Shown here one piece after another: positions 15,550-25,600 of a DNA stretch of 64,000 nt. This DNA is from Rhodococcus_G sp042879035 (GTDB lineage Bacteria > Actinomycetota > Actinomycetes > Mycobacteriales > Mycobacteriaceae). The position numbers were made by a program, and so were the translations under genes. Under the pieces are notes generated by a model. That model searched no databases. It saw nothing but the letters and a program-made list of their open reading frames with translations, and was not told the origin of the DNA. Position 1 is the first letter of the stretch, and each line of letters starts with the position of its first letter. The stretch covers positions 1 to 64,000 of the forward strand of contig NZ_JBIAOU010000020.1 in NCBI RefSeq assembly GCF_042879035.1, given 5' to 3'.

Positions 15550-17598
15550 TCACAGGACGATGTGTTCGAGTCGGACGAGCTCGCGGGGCAGGCCACTGGC
15601 CTCCACCCGCTCGAGCGGATCCGCCTCGACGTAGCGGTCCAGGCCGAGACCGGTCAACCGGGCGATCCGGCGGACCGGAACCTGGAAGGTGCGGTACGCG
15701 CCGAAGGAGAAGGCTTCCTCACCCTCGGCGAACTCGTCGAGCAGCGCGGCCTGGCTCAGCAGGTAACCGGTGACGGCGAGTCGCCCCTCCTGACCGACCA
15801 TGGCGACGAGCTTCCAGAACTGACGAGGCAGTGCCACCCCGCGGTACTGCGGATCGTCCGGCGCGAGGACGGGTCCCGTCACGACGCTGACGGCGATGTC
15901 GGCGTTGTCCGCGTTCGTCAGCACGTAGTCCTCGAGGCCCAGCCACAGCGTCCGGCCGGCGTTGAACTCGTGATGCTGCGGGGTGCAGTTCGTGAAGTGG
16001 AAGGTGTCGTCGTTGGCGGCCTTCGCCGTCGGCCCCCACGCCGGGTCGAGGCGCCGTACCAGGTGACCGCGGTCGAGAGGGTTGTCCCGGTACACGGGCT
16101 CGCCGGTCTGGTCGGAGGCGGGCAGCCGGGGGTCGACGATCCAGCGGTCCCGCTCACGAGTCAGGTTCCGGGACTGCTTCCCGTCGATGTTCACCGCGGT
16201 GAACATCGCGAGCCTCCGTGCCCGGTTCATGACGACGCTGAAGTGGTGGTAGCGAAGTTCCTGCGAGGCAACGGCGGACAGGTCCCCGCCGCGTTCCGGG
16301 AGCGGCAGTGGCACGCGCAGGAACCCGGGGTCGTATCCGGACCTGGTGGTGTAGTCGGGATCGATGGAGATCGCCTCCGGTTCCGCCACGGCGGCCCGCG
16401 GGGTCCCGTCGGCACCGACGCGCACGGTGATCTCGAGGGGAACCTGCACGGTCACCGCTCCGTCACCGAGCTCGACGCCGGACCGGGCCGCGGGCGCCGT
16501 CACCGGTGCGGCCACCTCCATCCGATCGGCGGCGAAGACACCGTCGACGAGACCGCGCTGGTCCGAACCCAGGTCGAGTGCACGCAGGTACGCGACGATC
16601 CGGCTGATCCGCACCCCCTCGTTCAGCACTCCCCCGAACTCCGCGTGCGCAGGTGCGGGCACGCTCGCGTGGTGCAGGGCGACGACTTCCCACTGGTCGT
16701 TGAAGACCGGGGACCCCGACGATCCGGGCTCGGTGTCCGCCGAGTAGTGCAGGAACTGCCCCGGTACGTCGACGATCCTGTTCTCGCGCAACGTGATCTG
16801 CTTCTTCTCCCCGCGGGGGTGCTGCACGATCGTGACGAAGTCGCCGATGATCGCCTTGCCTTCCGCCTCGATCAGCCGGTTGAATCCGAACTGGCCGAGG
16901 ACATCTGCCGTGCCGGCCACCGCGACTAGGGCGAAGTCGCGTTCGCGGTCGGCGACGAAGAACCGGTCGGGGTCGAGCGGAACGGCGTGCACCAGCAGCG
17001 GCATGCCGTCGACGCCGTCCTGGAAGTCGAACTCGACCATACTGCCTCGCGCGGTGTGGGCATCCGGCAGCACATGGTGATTGGTCAACAGCAGACCCGG
17101 CGAGACGAGGAACCCCGTGCCGTAACCCTGCAGGACTCCGCGGGCGTCGCGAATGGTGACCCGGCCGACCGCGCGTGCCGCCCGAACCCCGGAGTCCAGG
17201 TACCGGACGCCGACGAAATCCGATGTGAGAATGATCTTCTCGAGTACCTGTTCGGAGCTGCCGCCGCCGTCGACGAGTTCACCCACCCGGTCCAGCGCCG
17301 CCTCGGTGAGTCGGTCCGTTTCCTCGGTGACCGTACCGGTGGGCAGCTCCTCGCCCGTGTAGTAGCGGCTGAGCCGGTCCAGCCGTTTGGCGATCCGTTC
17401 GGGAGTGTCGGCCAGGGCGATTCCGCCGGGCACCGACAGCGTGTCGACGTGCTCCGCCCTCCGGCCGGCACGCTCCTGTACCCGCCGGGCCGCGGCCGCG
17501 TTCTGCTTGCGCTCTTCCGCCGCGATCCGATCCGTGGATCGGCCCTGCGTGATCGGGGACGAGTTCCCGATCCGGTCGCTCGGGGTGACTATGGTCAT
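15550..17598 (-). CDS. Trypsin-like serine protease fused to DNA/RNA non-specific endonuclease
   Basis: A 682-residue fusion. Residues about 1-120 are helical and charged. About 140-345 is a trypsin/V8-like peptidase with an apparently intact triad: H175 (LTNHHV), D221 (RDFALV) and S294 (GSSGSP). About 445-675 is an NUC-type beta-beta-alpha-metal nuclease with DRGH at 509-512 and the conserved Asn at 537 (HFTNCTPQHHEFN). It lacks a signal peptide. The natural reading is a nuclease kept inactive until the protease, or an upstream protease such as the CHAT partner, acts. Start supported by GAGGAAG upstream of the ATG. Domain calls are firm; the activation model is inferred. Confidence 0.9.
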   Translation of the reverse strand: MTIVTPSDRIGNSSPITQGRSTDRIAAEERKQNAAAARRVQERAGRRAEHVDTLSVPGGIALADTPERIAKRLDRLSRYYTGEELPTGTVTEETDRLTEAALDRVGELVDGGGSSEQVLEKIILTSDFVGVRYLDSGVRAARAVGRVTIRDARGVLQGYGTGFLVSPGLLLTNHHVLPDAHTARGSMVEFDFQDGVDGMPLLVHAVPLDPDRFFVADRERDFALVAVAGTADVLGQFGFNRLIEAEGKAIIGDFVTIVQHPRGEKKQITLRENRIVDVPGQFLHYSADTEPGSSGSPVFNDQWEVVALHHASVPAPAHAEFGGVLNEGVRISRIVAYLRALDLGSDQRGLVDGVFAADRMEVAAPVTAPAARSGVELGDGAVTVQVPLEITVRVGADGTPRAAVAEPEAISIDPDYTTRSGYDPGFLRVPLPLPERGGDLSAVASQELRYHHFSVVMNRARRLAMFTAVNIDGKQSRNLTRERDRWIVDPRLPASDQTGEPVYRDNPLDRGHLVRRLDPAWGPTAKAANDDTFHFTNCTPQHHEFNAGRTLWLGLEDYVLTNADNADIAVSVVTGPVLAPDDPQYRGVALPRQFWKLVAMVGQEGRLAVTGYLLSQAALLDEFAEGEEAFSFGAYRTFQVPVRRIARLTGLGLDRYVEADPLERVEASGLPRELVRLEHIVL

Positions 17599-17688
17599 GA
17601 CGCTTCCTCGTGTCTGGTGAACTCGTGTCTGGTTGTTCGTCGAATGCGAAGTCTTCTCGCCCGGATCCGGTCGGACACGCGTAGCCGG

Positions 17689-20610
17689 CTACTCGATCGG
17701 GGCGGACGCTGCCTCGAACTGCTCGACTCCGCCCCGGACCACCCGGTGAACGGCACCGGTGGCGACGAGCTGGTCGAGAATCGGCACCGCGAGTTCGGGG
17801 CGAACGGACGTTTCGGCCAGCAGCGGACCCAACGGCATCGATTCGGAGCCGAGTGCCGTGGCGATGGCTCCGCGGCGGGCGGCCTCGAGCGCCGCCTCGA
17901 CCCGCAGGCGGCATGCCTTCTCGCCGCCGTCCGCGTCGATCGGCGATGCGCCGTCCATCAGGATGTCGCGGATCTCCTGCGCGGCCAGGTCACGATCGGT
18001 CGCCCAGACCAGCATCGCCGCGACCGCGACGTAGAGCGCGGCGAACGTCGTGCCCTCCATCTCGGGCCCCGGCGCGATCACCTCGTAGGTGGTTCCCGAG
18101 ATCGTCCTCGGCGCATAGATGTCCGGCTTGCCCAGCTCCGGGAAGTACGGGGTCTCGTGGGTCAACGACCCGTCGTCCTCGATCGCCCCCACCGCGAGAA
18201 CGCCCTCGCCCCAGGCCGGAAACGTCGGTGTGTCGGAATGGTCGCCGGACGCGATCACCAGGCGCCCCTGTGCGACGAGCTCGTCGACGATCGCGTTCTC
18301 GGTGTCGGTCGGCTCGGCCTTCCCGTAGTCGACGACGACGATGTCCGCCCCCGCCTGCCCGACCTCGCGCAGCCACCGATCGATGCCGGAAGGCATCCCG
18401 TCGGGGAACGCCAGCTCGTGCGGAAGCAATTCCGCCAGTGCCGATTCCCCGACGCCGGTCTCCCCGGACACCACGACCCGACCGGGGACGCCCTGCGCGA
18501 TCGCACACTGGGTGACCGCGACGGCGATCTGGTTGCGGCGACCCGCGGTGAACGGTCCGGCGACCGCCAGCCGCAGCGGACACCGGACCGGCACCGCCTC
18601 CGTGGCCGGGCCGGCCGCCTCGGCACCGAAGAAGTCGGCGCCCACCGGCTCCGCGCTCTGCGTTCGCTCGGGCCGAGCACCGAGCGAACGGACCAACCGA
18701 GGCAGATCCGCCGACTCGTAGGCTCCGTCGCGGGAGACGATGTCCGCCAACTGTTCCCACTGCTCGAGGTGACGGATGTCGGTGTAGTGCAGGGACAGGT
18801 CCTTCTCCGGGAAACGGGTGAGGGCCGGCAGGTTGCGCCGGATCCACTGCCACACCTCCGGCCACGACAGCGGATCGAGCCGGATGGTGCGGACCTCCGA
18901 ATCCCTCATCGCACCGGTGAGTTCCGTCAGTTCGCGGGTGGCGATCACCGCGAGCCGGGCATGGCCACGCCGCGCGGTGAGGGTGCCGAGCGCCCGCAGC
19001 ACGTCCGGGCCCCCGGACGCGTCGCCCGCCAGCAGATCGCAATCGTCGATCACGATCGCCAGACGCATGTTCGCGAGGCCCCCGACCACTCGCTCCCACC
19101 AGTCACCGGCGCCGAACGTGCCCGGCGGAACCGTGGGCACGCCCCTCGACTGCATCACCTCGACGACGAGTTCGGCCAGTTTGCGCACCGGATCCGGATC
19201 GGCGAGCAGCAGCCGGGCGCTGATGAACAGGTACGTGATCGAGACGTCGAGTTCCTCGATCACGCGGTCCAGCAACGCGGTCTTCCCGGTCGCGGGCATG
19301 CCGACGACGTGCAACATCCTCGCCGACGTGTGCCCCGACAACACATCGACCGCCTCACGCAGCTCGGCGAGTCGGGAGATGAATCGCAGCTCGCCCTGCC
19401 GGACGCCGAGCCGCAACCCGACCCGAGGCCGGGCGGGCATCGGTGTCGCGCCGGCGTCCGGGTCGACAACCGCTCCCGGTTGGCTGCCCCCGACGAAGAG
19501 GCAGGGCACCGCCCAGTTGAGCAGCGGTCTTCCGCAGTCCTCGTCGCCGTTGATCGCCAGCCGGGCCAGGCGCAGCGACTCGGCGACCGAATGACCGGCG
19601 GTGAGCGCCTGGTAGAAGAACCGGGTGAGCAGCCGCTCCGTCCCGAACGGCAGGACGGCCTGCATACCGATCACCATGGGGCTGGCGTCGCGAACACACA
19701 GGTCGGCCGTCGACAGCGGGCCCGGCCACCCTCCGTTCCCCGGCTCCTCGTCCGGTGCCCGCGCGGTCTCGCAGCCGGCGAACACCGCCAGACGCAGGTC
19801 CGGGAGCTGTTGCAGCAGCAGGGCGAAGTCACGGCTCGGCACGACCGTGCCGCGTCCGTTGCGCCGTTCCAGCCGGAGTCCGTCGGGATTGGCGTGCCCC
19901 AGGTAGTGGAGCAGATGAAACCCGTTGCGCTGCTTGCCCATCAGCGTGCGAAGCTGTTCGACCGTCGGACGGTCCTCGACCACGATCCGCAGCAGGCCGG
20001 ACCGTTCGAGCGGTTCGAGTTCCCCGAGCAGACTTCGCTTCTCCGCATACAGGTCGAAGGGCGTCTCGGTGTCCGCGGGGCCCACCCTCGGCGGGCTCGA
20101 CATGACCAGCAGCAGATTCAGCGGTGGCGCGACGGGCTCCTGCCGGACCGGGTAGGTCCGGGAACGACCGGACCGTACGACGTGGACGTCGCGCGCCATC
20201 GCCAGGCACCGGTCCGGTTGCTCGGGGTCGAGCATCAGCTCCCACGGCCAGGCGCACACCCCGTGCGGCGCGGCGAGAATGCGCACCAGAACCTGGGCTC
20301 CCGACAACCCGGCGGCGCCGCGGGTGCGCTGCAGCAGCGTTCCGACCTCCGAGACCCCGAAGACCAGATCGGTCAGCGCTGCGCCCACCGCCCGGGCCTG
20401 CGACCCGGCGTCGCTGCGTGCGTGCCGGACCGCGTCCCGCAGCCACACGGCCGGCGTCGTCACGCTCCTGCCGACAAGGTCCGCGGGGAACGTCCACGCC
20501 GGTTGCGGGCGTCGCACCGCGAAGACCGAACCGAGCCGCGACTGCGCCGACACCCAGATGTCGTCTCCCGCTGCGAGGACGCTGATCTCGAGTTCCTCGA
20601 ACCCGGCCAT
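17689..20610 (-). CDS. CHAT protease - AAA/STAND ATPase - degenerate subtilase fusion
   Basis: A 973-residue protein. Residues about 165-375 are a CHAT (caspase-like) domain with the His-Cys dyad H239 (YLGHA) and C280 (FAGCETA). About 400-600 is a P-loop ATPase: GMPATGKT (437-444) and Walker B VIDDCD (520-525). About 680-895 resembles the second half of an S8 subtilase: ADIVVVDYG (755-763), VIASGD where AAGN is expected (D790), LAVGAIEDDG, and GTTFA where GTSFA is expected (T855 for Ser). No HGTH box is seen, so this part is probably a non-catalytic sensor or binding module. About 920-970 may be a winged-helix-like tail. It starts 10 bp after the lipase gene with AGGCGG upstream. Confidence 0.88.
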   Translation of the reverse strand: MAGFEELEISVLAAGDDIWVSAQSRLGSVFAVRRPQPAWTFPADLVGRSVTTPAVWLRDAVRHARSDAGSQARAVGAALTDLVFGVSEVGTLLQRTRGAAGLSGAQVLVRILAAPHGVCAWPWELMLDPEQPDRCLAMARDVHVVRSGRSRTYPVRQEPVAPPLNLLLVMSSPPRVGPADTETPFDLYAEKRSLLGELEPLERSGLLRIVVEDRPTVEQLRTLMGKQRNGFHLLHYLGHANPDGLRLERRNGRGTVVPSRDFALLLQQLPDLRLAVFAGCETARAPDEEPGNGGWPGPLSTADLCVRDASPMVIGMQAVLPFGTERLLTRFFYQALTAGHSVAESLRLARLAINGDEDCGRPLLNWAVPCLFVGGSQPGAVVDPDAGATPMPARPRVGLRLGVRQGELRFISRLAELREAVDVLSGHTSARMLHVVGMPATGKTALLDRVIEELDVSITYLFISARLLLADPDPVRKLAELVVEVMQSRGVPTVPPGTFGAGDWWERVVGGLANMRLAIVIDDCDLLAGDASGGPDVLRALGTLTARRGHARLAVIATRELTELTGAMRDSEVRTIRLDPLSWPEVWQWIRRNLPALTRFPEKDLSLHYTDIRHLEQWEQLADIVSRDGAYESADLPRLVRSLGARPERTQSAEPVGADFFGAEAAGPATEAVPVRCPLRLAVAGPFTAGRRNQIAVAVTQCAIAQGVPGRVVVSGETGVGESALAELLPHELAFPDGMPSGIDRWLREVGQAGADIVVVDYGKAEPTDTENAIVDELVAQGRLVIASGDHSDTPTFPAWGEGVLAVGAIEDDGSLTHETPYFPELGKPDIYAPRTISGTTYEVIAPGPEMEGTTFAALYVAVAAMLVWATDRDLAAQEIRDILMDGASPIDADGGEKACRLRVEAALEAARRGAIATALGSESMPLGPLLAETSVRPELAVPILDQLVATGAVHRVVRGGVEQFEAASAPIE

Positions 20611-20620
20611 CGCGAGCCGC

Positions 20621-22012
20621 CTACATCAGGGCGGCCCGTTCGACCGCACCCAGGTCGACCACACTGGCGACATCGGTCACCGGGCGTACGCCGTTGCCGT
20701 ACACGGTGATCCGGTAGTCCTGCGCGGCGAGCCCCTCGATCGTCGCCACCTGCCACCCGTCACCGTGCAACGGAATCTCCCTGCGCCAGCCGTCCGCACC
20801 CTCGACCGTCGCGGTCAGGACCGCATTCTCGGCTTCGGTGCGCGCCCGGATCACCATCGGTTCCAGATCCGTGATGTCGTCGACCTCGAGCGACACCGCC
20901 TCACGTTCCGCGGGAAACACATCCGGCGGAGCGAGCCGCTGGGCGGTCAGCAGACCACCGAAGTGATCGAGGACCGGACCGTCGTTCTGCAGCGATGCGT
21001 GCCGCTGCCCGACGAACGCGGCGTTGCGCCACCCCTCCATCGCCTCGTGCGGGATCGCGGACAGTTTCGGCACCGTGCCGTCGCCGCCGCTCTCGTCCGG
21101 GCCGCGAGTCCACAGCGACTCGATCCGGTTCCCCGTGAACCGGGCCGCCCACCGGGTGCGCTGGAAGTCACCGATGACGGGACGGACGTCGTAGCCGAGG
21201 TCCCCGGCTCGCAGTCGCTCGTCCACCCGCGCCCGCAACTGCCGGTGCAGGTCGACGGCGTCGCGCACCTTCGCACCGTCCACCGCGGTGCCGGACCACT
21301 CGATGTCCTCGTGGTCGAGGTTGCGCCACGAACCGTCCGGGCCCTCGATGCAGCGGTACGACGGCAGCAACTGGTACGCGGAGGTGAACGACCGGATCAG
21401 CGCACCGAGGTCCACGCTCAACGGCCCCCACCCCTTGCGGAAGCCGTTGACGAGGAATTCGAGAGCGTTCACCGAGCCCGAGTACGGCGTCCCGAACGTG
21501 ACGAGGGTGCGGGTGTCGCGCCACCCGTCGAGCGTCTCCAGGTACAGCCGCGCGACGATTCCGCCCATCGAATGGCACACCAGGATCAGCTGGGCGTCGT
21601 CGTTGCCGGACTTCTCCCGCCACCGGGCCAGCCAGTCGTGCGCCCGCCGCGCGAGACCCCGCGCCGCGACCCGGTTGTCGCGACGCCAGTCATAGGGGAA
21701 TTCGAAGTAGTTCTCCCCCGGCAGCGCTCCGAACCGCCCCGTGACCTCCGTCCGGAACCTGGTGTAGCCGTCGATCTTCCAGTCGAGCCCCGGCAGGACG
21801 TGCAGATCCGGGACCAGGCGGGTCGCGACGACCCCGTCCCCGAGGTCGTCGGCGTCGGGGTCGTCACCGTCGAGTTGCAGCTTCTTGATGCTTCCGCCCA
21901 ACGACAGCACCGCCGCCAACGCCGCTCCGGGCGTCGGTGCCCACAGTTCCCTGCCGTCCTTGGCGAGCACCGAACCGGTGATGCCCGGTATCAGGACCAC
22001 GACGTCTCTCAT
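20621..22012 (-). CDS. LCAT/PDAT-like alpha/beta-hydrolase (phospholipase or acyltransferase)
   Basis: A 463-residue protein of the lecithin:cholesterol acyltransferase-like family. The N-terminus VVVLIPGITGS matches the family's oxyanion region. The nucleophile elbow is CHSMGG (S148), with acid D311 in GGDGTVP and H338 in GQRHAS completing the triad; YDWR (108-111) is also typical. Likely substrates are acyl lipids, so membrane damage is one possible outcome. About 100 C-terminal residues form a beta-rich add-on. It lacks a signal peptide. This is the first gene of the eight-gene operon; the ATG has GGAG 7 nt upstream, and the promoter must lie in the 250 bp before the cold-shock gene. Confidence 0.87.
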   Translation of the reverse strand: MRDVVVLIPGITGSVLAKDGRELWAPTPGAALAAVLSLGGSIKKLQLDGDDPDADDLGDGVVATRLVPDLHVLPGLDWKIDGYTRFRTEVTGRFGALPGENYFEFPYDWRRDNRVAARGLARRAHDWLARWREKSGNDDAQLILVCHSMGGIVARLYLETLDGWRDTRTLVTFGTPYSGSVNALEFLVNGFRKGWGPLSVDLGALIRSFTSAYQLLPSYRCIEGPDGSWRNLDHEDIEWSGTAVDGAKVRDAVDLHRQLRARVDERLRAGDLGYDVRPVIGDFQRTRWAARFTGNRIESLWTRGPDESGGDGTVPKLSAIPHEAMEGWRNAAFVGQRHASLQNDGPVLDHFGGLLTAQRLAPPDVFPAEREAVSLEVDDITDLEPMVIRARTEAENAVLTATVEGADGWRREIPLHGDGWQVATIEGLAAQDYRITVYGNGVRPVTDVASVVDLGAVERAALM

Positions 22013-22264
22013 GGTTCATCTCCGAATCCGTGAGCGATCCCCAACCCCCCGTGGTGCGAGTCTCCGCCGCATCCCGCCACGAGGGCACGCGTACCCGACT
22101 ACTCGTTTTGTTCGTGCGACAGCGATCCACCTGCGGGACCCGTCGACGCGCCGAACGACCGCGGACAACGGCCCCACGGTCGACACCAGCGACGCCACCT
22201 GGCAGTCTGTACTCGAGACCCGCTCTCGTCCTGAGGGCAGGCTCGCAGTAACAGGAGCAAAAAA

Positions 22265-22468
22265 GTGGCACAAGGCACCGTCAAGTGGTTCAACGCGGAA
22301 AAGGGTTTCGGATTCATCGAGCAGGACGGTGACGGACCCGACGTCTTCGTCCACTACTCCGAGATCCAGACGAACGGCTTCAAGACCCTCGACGAGGGTG
22401 CGCGTGTGGAGTTCGAGATCGGCCAGGGCCAGAAGGGCCCGCAGGCCACCGGCGTCCGCAACATCTAG
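22265..22468 (+). CDS. cspA: Cold-shock protein (CspA family)
   Basis: A 67-residue single cold-shock domain with RNP-1 KGFGFI and RNP-2 VFVHYS, the full family length. It binds single-stranded nucleic acid as an RNA chaperone. The GTG start has AGGAG 7 nt upstream. It diverges from the CHAT operon across about 250 bp that must contain both promoters; a clean hairpin terminator follows. Confidence 0.96.
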   Translation: MAQGTVKWFNAEKGFGFIEQDGDGPDVFVHYSEIQTNGFKTLDEGARVEFEIGQGQKGPQATGVRNI

Positions 22469-22483
22469 GACTTCGTTTCGGCT

Positions 22484-22515
22484 CGAAGGGCGTCTCCGCA
22501 CGGAGGCGCCCTTCG
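22484..22515 (+). terminator. Intrinsic terminator of the cold-shock gene
   Basis: Arms CGAAGGGCG / CGCCCTTCG (9 bp), one G-T pair and a further 5 bp (CTCCG/CGGAG) close on a 2-nt CA apex, followed by TCGTT. It begins 15 bp after the stop codon. Confidence 0.85.
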
Positions 22516-22646
22516 TCGTTCCACCGGCACGTCACCGCGTTATCCTGGGGTTCTCGACTCACCCGCGAGGTGACACATGAGAAGAACGCCGACCGACCCG
22601 ATGTGGATCGGCAGGTGGGGGATCGGGACCGAGACCCGGCACGACG

Positions 22647-25600
22647 ATGTCTGAGCTCGACCCCCGCCCCGCCCCGCGCGCGGTACCCACAGGCATCGCC
22701 ACCGATCTCGCCGCCGCAGGATTCACCGACGGTGAGGAGATCGGCCGCGGTGGCTTCGGTGTCGTGTACCGCTGCTCGCAGCCCGCACTCGATCGGACAG
22801 TCGCGGTGAAGGTGCTCAGCGGCGATCTCGACCCCGAGAGCCTCGAGCGGTTCCTGCGTGAACAGCGCGCGATGGGCGCCGTGTCGGGGCACCCGCACAT
22901 CTGCAACATCCTTCAGGTCGGCACGATCGGATCGGGTCGGCCGTACATCGTGATGCCGTTCCACCCGCACAACTCGTTGCAGGAACTGATCCGCCGCGAC
23001 GGCCCCCTGGACTGGACCGCGGTGCTGCGGCTGGGTGCGAAGATGGCGGGCGCGCTCGAGACGGCGCACCGCTCCGGCACCCTGCACCGCGACGTCAAAC
23101 CGGCGAACATCCTGCTGACCGAGTACGGCGAACCGCAGCTGACCGACTTCGGCATCGCGCGCACACGCGGCGGATTCGAGACCGCGACCGGGCTGATCAG
23201 CGGGTCTCCCGCCTACACCGCGCCGGAGGTCCTCGAAGGCCGCTCCCCGAGCGTCCGCTCCGACGTCTACAGCCTCGGCGCGACCCTGTTCTGCGCGATG
23301 ACCGGCCATGCCGCCTTCGAACGGCACGAGGGCGAACAGGTCGTGGCCCATTTCGTACGCGTCACCGCGCACCCGGTCCCGGATCTGCGTGGCGGTGACG
23401 TTCCCGCCGACGTCAGCTCGGCCGTCGAGGCGGCGATGGCGACCGACCCCGCAGACCGGCCTGCCACCGCCGCCGACTTCGGCATGCGACTGCAGGACCT
23501 CGCGCTCGTCCACGGACTCGGGGCCATCGAGATGGCGCTGCCCGCCGCCGCCACCAACTCGGCCGGCACCGTGGGCCCGACCACGCTGACCCACCGCGCC
23601 GGCGAGGACGGCAGGCACTCCGCGTACTTCCGGTCGACCGGCACTCTCGGCCCGACCCGGCGGCCGACCGCGCCGACCCCACCCGCACCCGCCACCCGGT
23701 TCCGCCCCCCGGTCACCGGCCGCACCCTCGTCGCCCGCGAACGCCTCATCGAGAAGTTCCACCCCGGAGAACGCCGGCGGCTGACCGTCATTCACGCCCC
23801 CGCCGGTTTCGGGAAGTCCACCCTCGCCGCCCAGTGGAGCGCCTTCCTCGCCGCGGACGGAGTCACCGTCGCCTGGCTGACCGTCGCCCCCGACGACGAC
23901 AACGTCGTCTGGTTCCTCTCGCACCTGGTCGAAGCGGTCCGCCGCGCCGAATCGGCGCTCGGCGACGAACTGGGCCAGGCGCTCGAGGACCACGGAAACG
24001 ACGCCGCCGCCTACGTCATGACCACGCTGATCAACCGCATCCACGACGCCGGGCAGCACGTCGCGGTCGTCATCGACGACTGGCACCGGGTCACCAGCGC
24101 CGAATCGCATGCCGCGCTCGACTACCTGCTCGACAACGGCTGCCACCACCTCCAGATCGTGGTGACCAGCCGCACCAATACCGGACTGCCCCTCGCCCGC
24201 ATGCGCGTGCTCGACGAGCTGATCGAAATCGACTCGACGGCACTGAGATTCGAGCCGAACGAGTGCGAGGAACTGCTCGTGGGGCTCGGCGGACTGCACC
24301 TGTCGCACGCCGAGGTCGCCGGGCTGTGCCGCTCCACCGAGGGCTGGGTGGCGGCGCTGCAACTGGCGTCGCTGTCACTGCGCAGCAACGACCGGCCCGG
24401 TGAACTGATCGAGCACCTCGGCGAGCAGCACGCCGTCGACGAGTTCCTCGCCGAGAACGTCCTCGACACCCTCGAACCCGACCTGCTCGACTTCCTGCTG
24501 ACCACGGCGATCACCGAACGGACCACCGGATCGCTGGCGTCCGCGCTCGCCGGGGTCCCGCACGGCCGCGCCCGCCTCGAGGAGGTCGCGGCCCGCGACC
24601 TGTTCCTGGTCCGGCTCGGCGAGGACGTGACCGAGCGCAGATCCACACGCAGCGCCGACTGCTGGTACCGGTACCACCACCTGTTCGCGAAGTACCTGTG
24701 CCGGCGACTCGAACGCGATCACCCCGAGCGGGTCGCCGGACTGCACCGGACGGCGTCCGCCTGGTTCGCCGATCGGCACCTGCTCAGCGAGGCCGTCGAC
24801 CACGCGCTGCTGGCCGGTGATCCCGATGCCGCGGTCGCGCTGGTCGAACGGGACGGCACGTACCTCATCGAGCACTCCCGGATGATCACGCTCCTCGGAT
24901 TGGTGGACAAGCTTCCGGCGACCACCGCCGCGGGCCGGGCGCGACTGCAACTGATGGTGGCGTGGGCGAACGTCCTGCTGCAGCGTCCGGGACCGTGTCG
25001 ACGCGCCCTGGCACTCGTCCGCAACGCGCTCGACACCTCACCCGACCCCGACCAGTCGGTGGAAGCCGACGTCGTCGAGGGGGTGATCGCCGCGTTCAGC
25101 GACCTCCCGGAAGACATCGAGCGGTACACCGAGACCTGCCTCGCCGATCCGGCCAGGTACAGCCCGTGGGTGGTGACCGCCGCCGCCAACATCCGGACCT
25201 TCGGGGCGCTCTACCGGTTCGACTTCGACGCGGCGCGCCGCTGGCAGGAGTGGGCGACGCCGTACCACGAGGCGATGAGCGGCCCCTTCGCCACCATGTA
25301 CAGCTACTGCATGGTCGGCATCGCGGCCAACGAACAACTCGCCGTCGAGGCGGCGGAGGACTGGTTCCGCCGCGCGGTCCGGGTGGCCCGCGACCTGTCC
25401 GGCCACCGCTCGCATTCGGCGCGTCTGGCGTCCGCGATGCTCGGCGAACTGCTGTACGAGGAGAACAAGCTCGACGAGGCGGAACAACTGCTCGACGAGG
25501 GATTCGCTCTCGGCGGCGAGGGCGGGATCGTCGAGTTCATGATCGCCCGCTACGTCACGGGCGCCCGCATCAAGGTGCGGCGCGGCGACCCGGACGCCGC

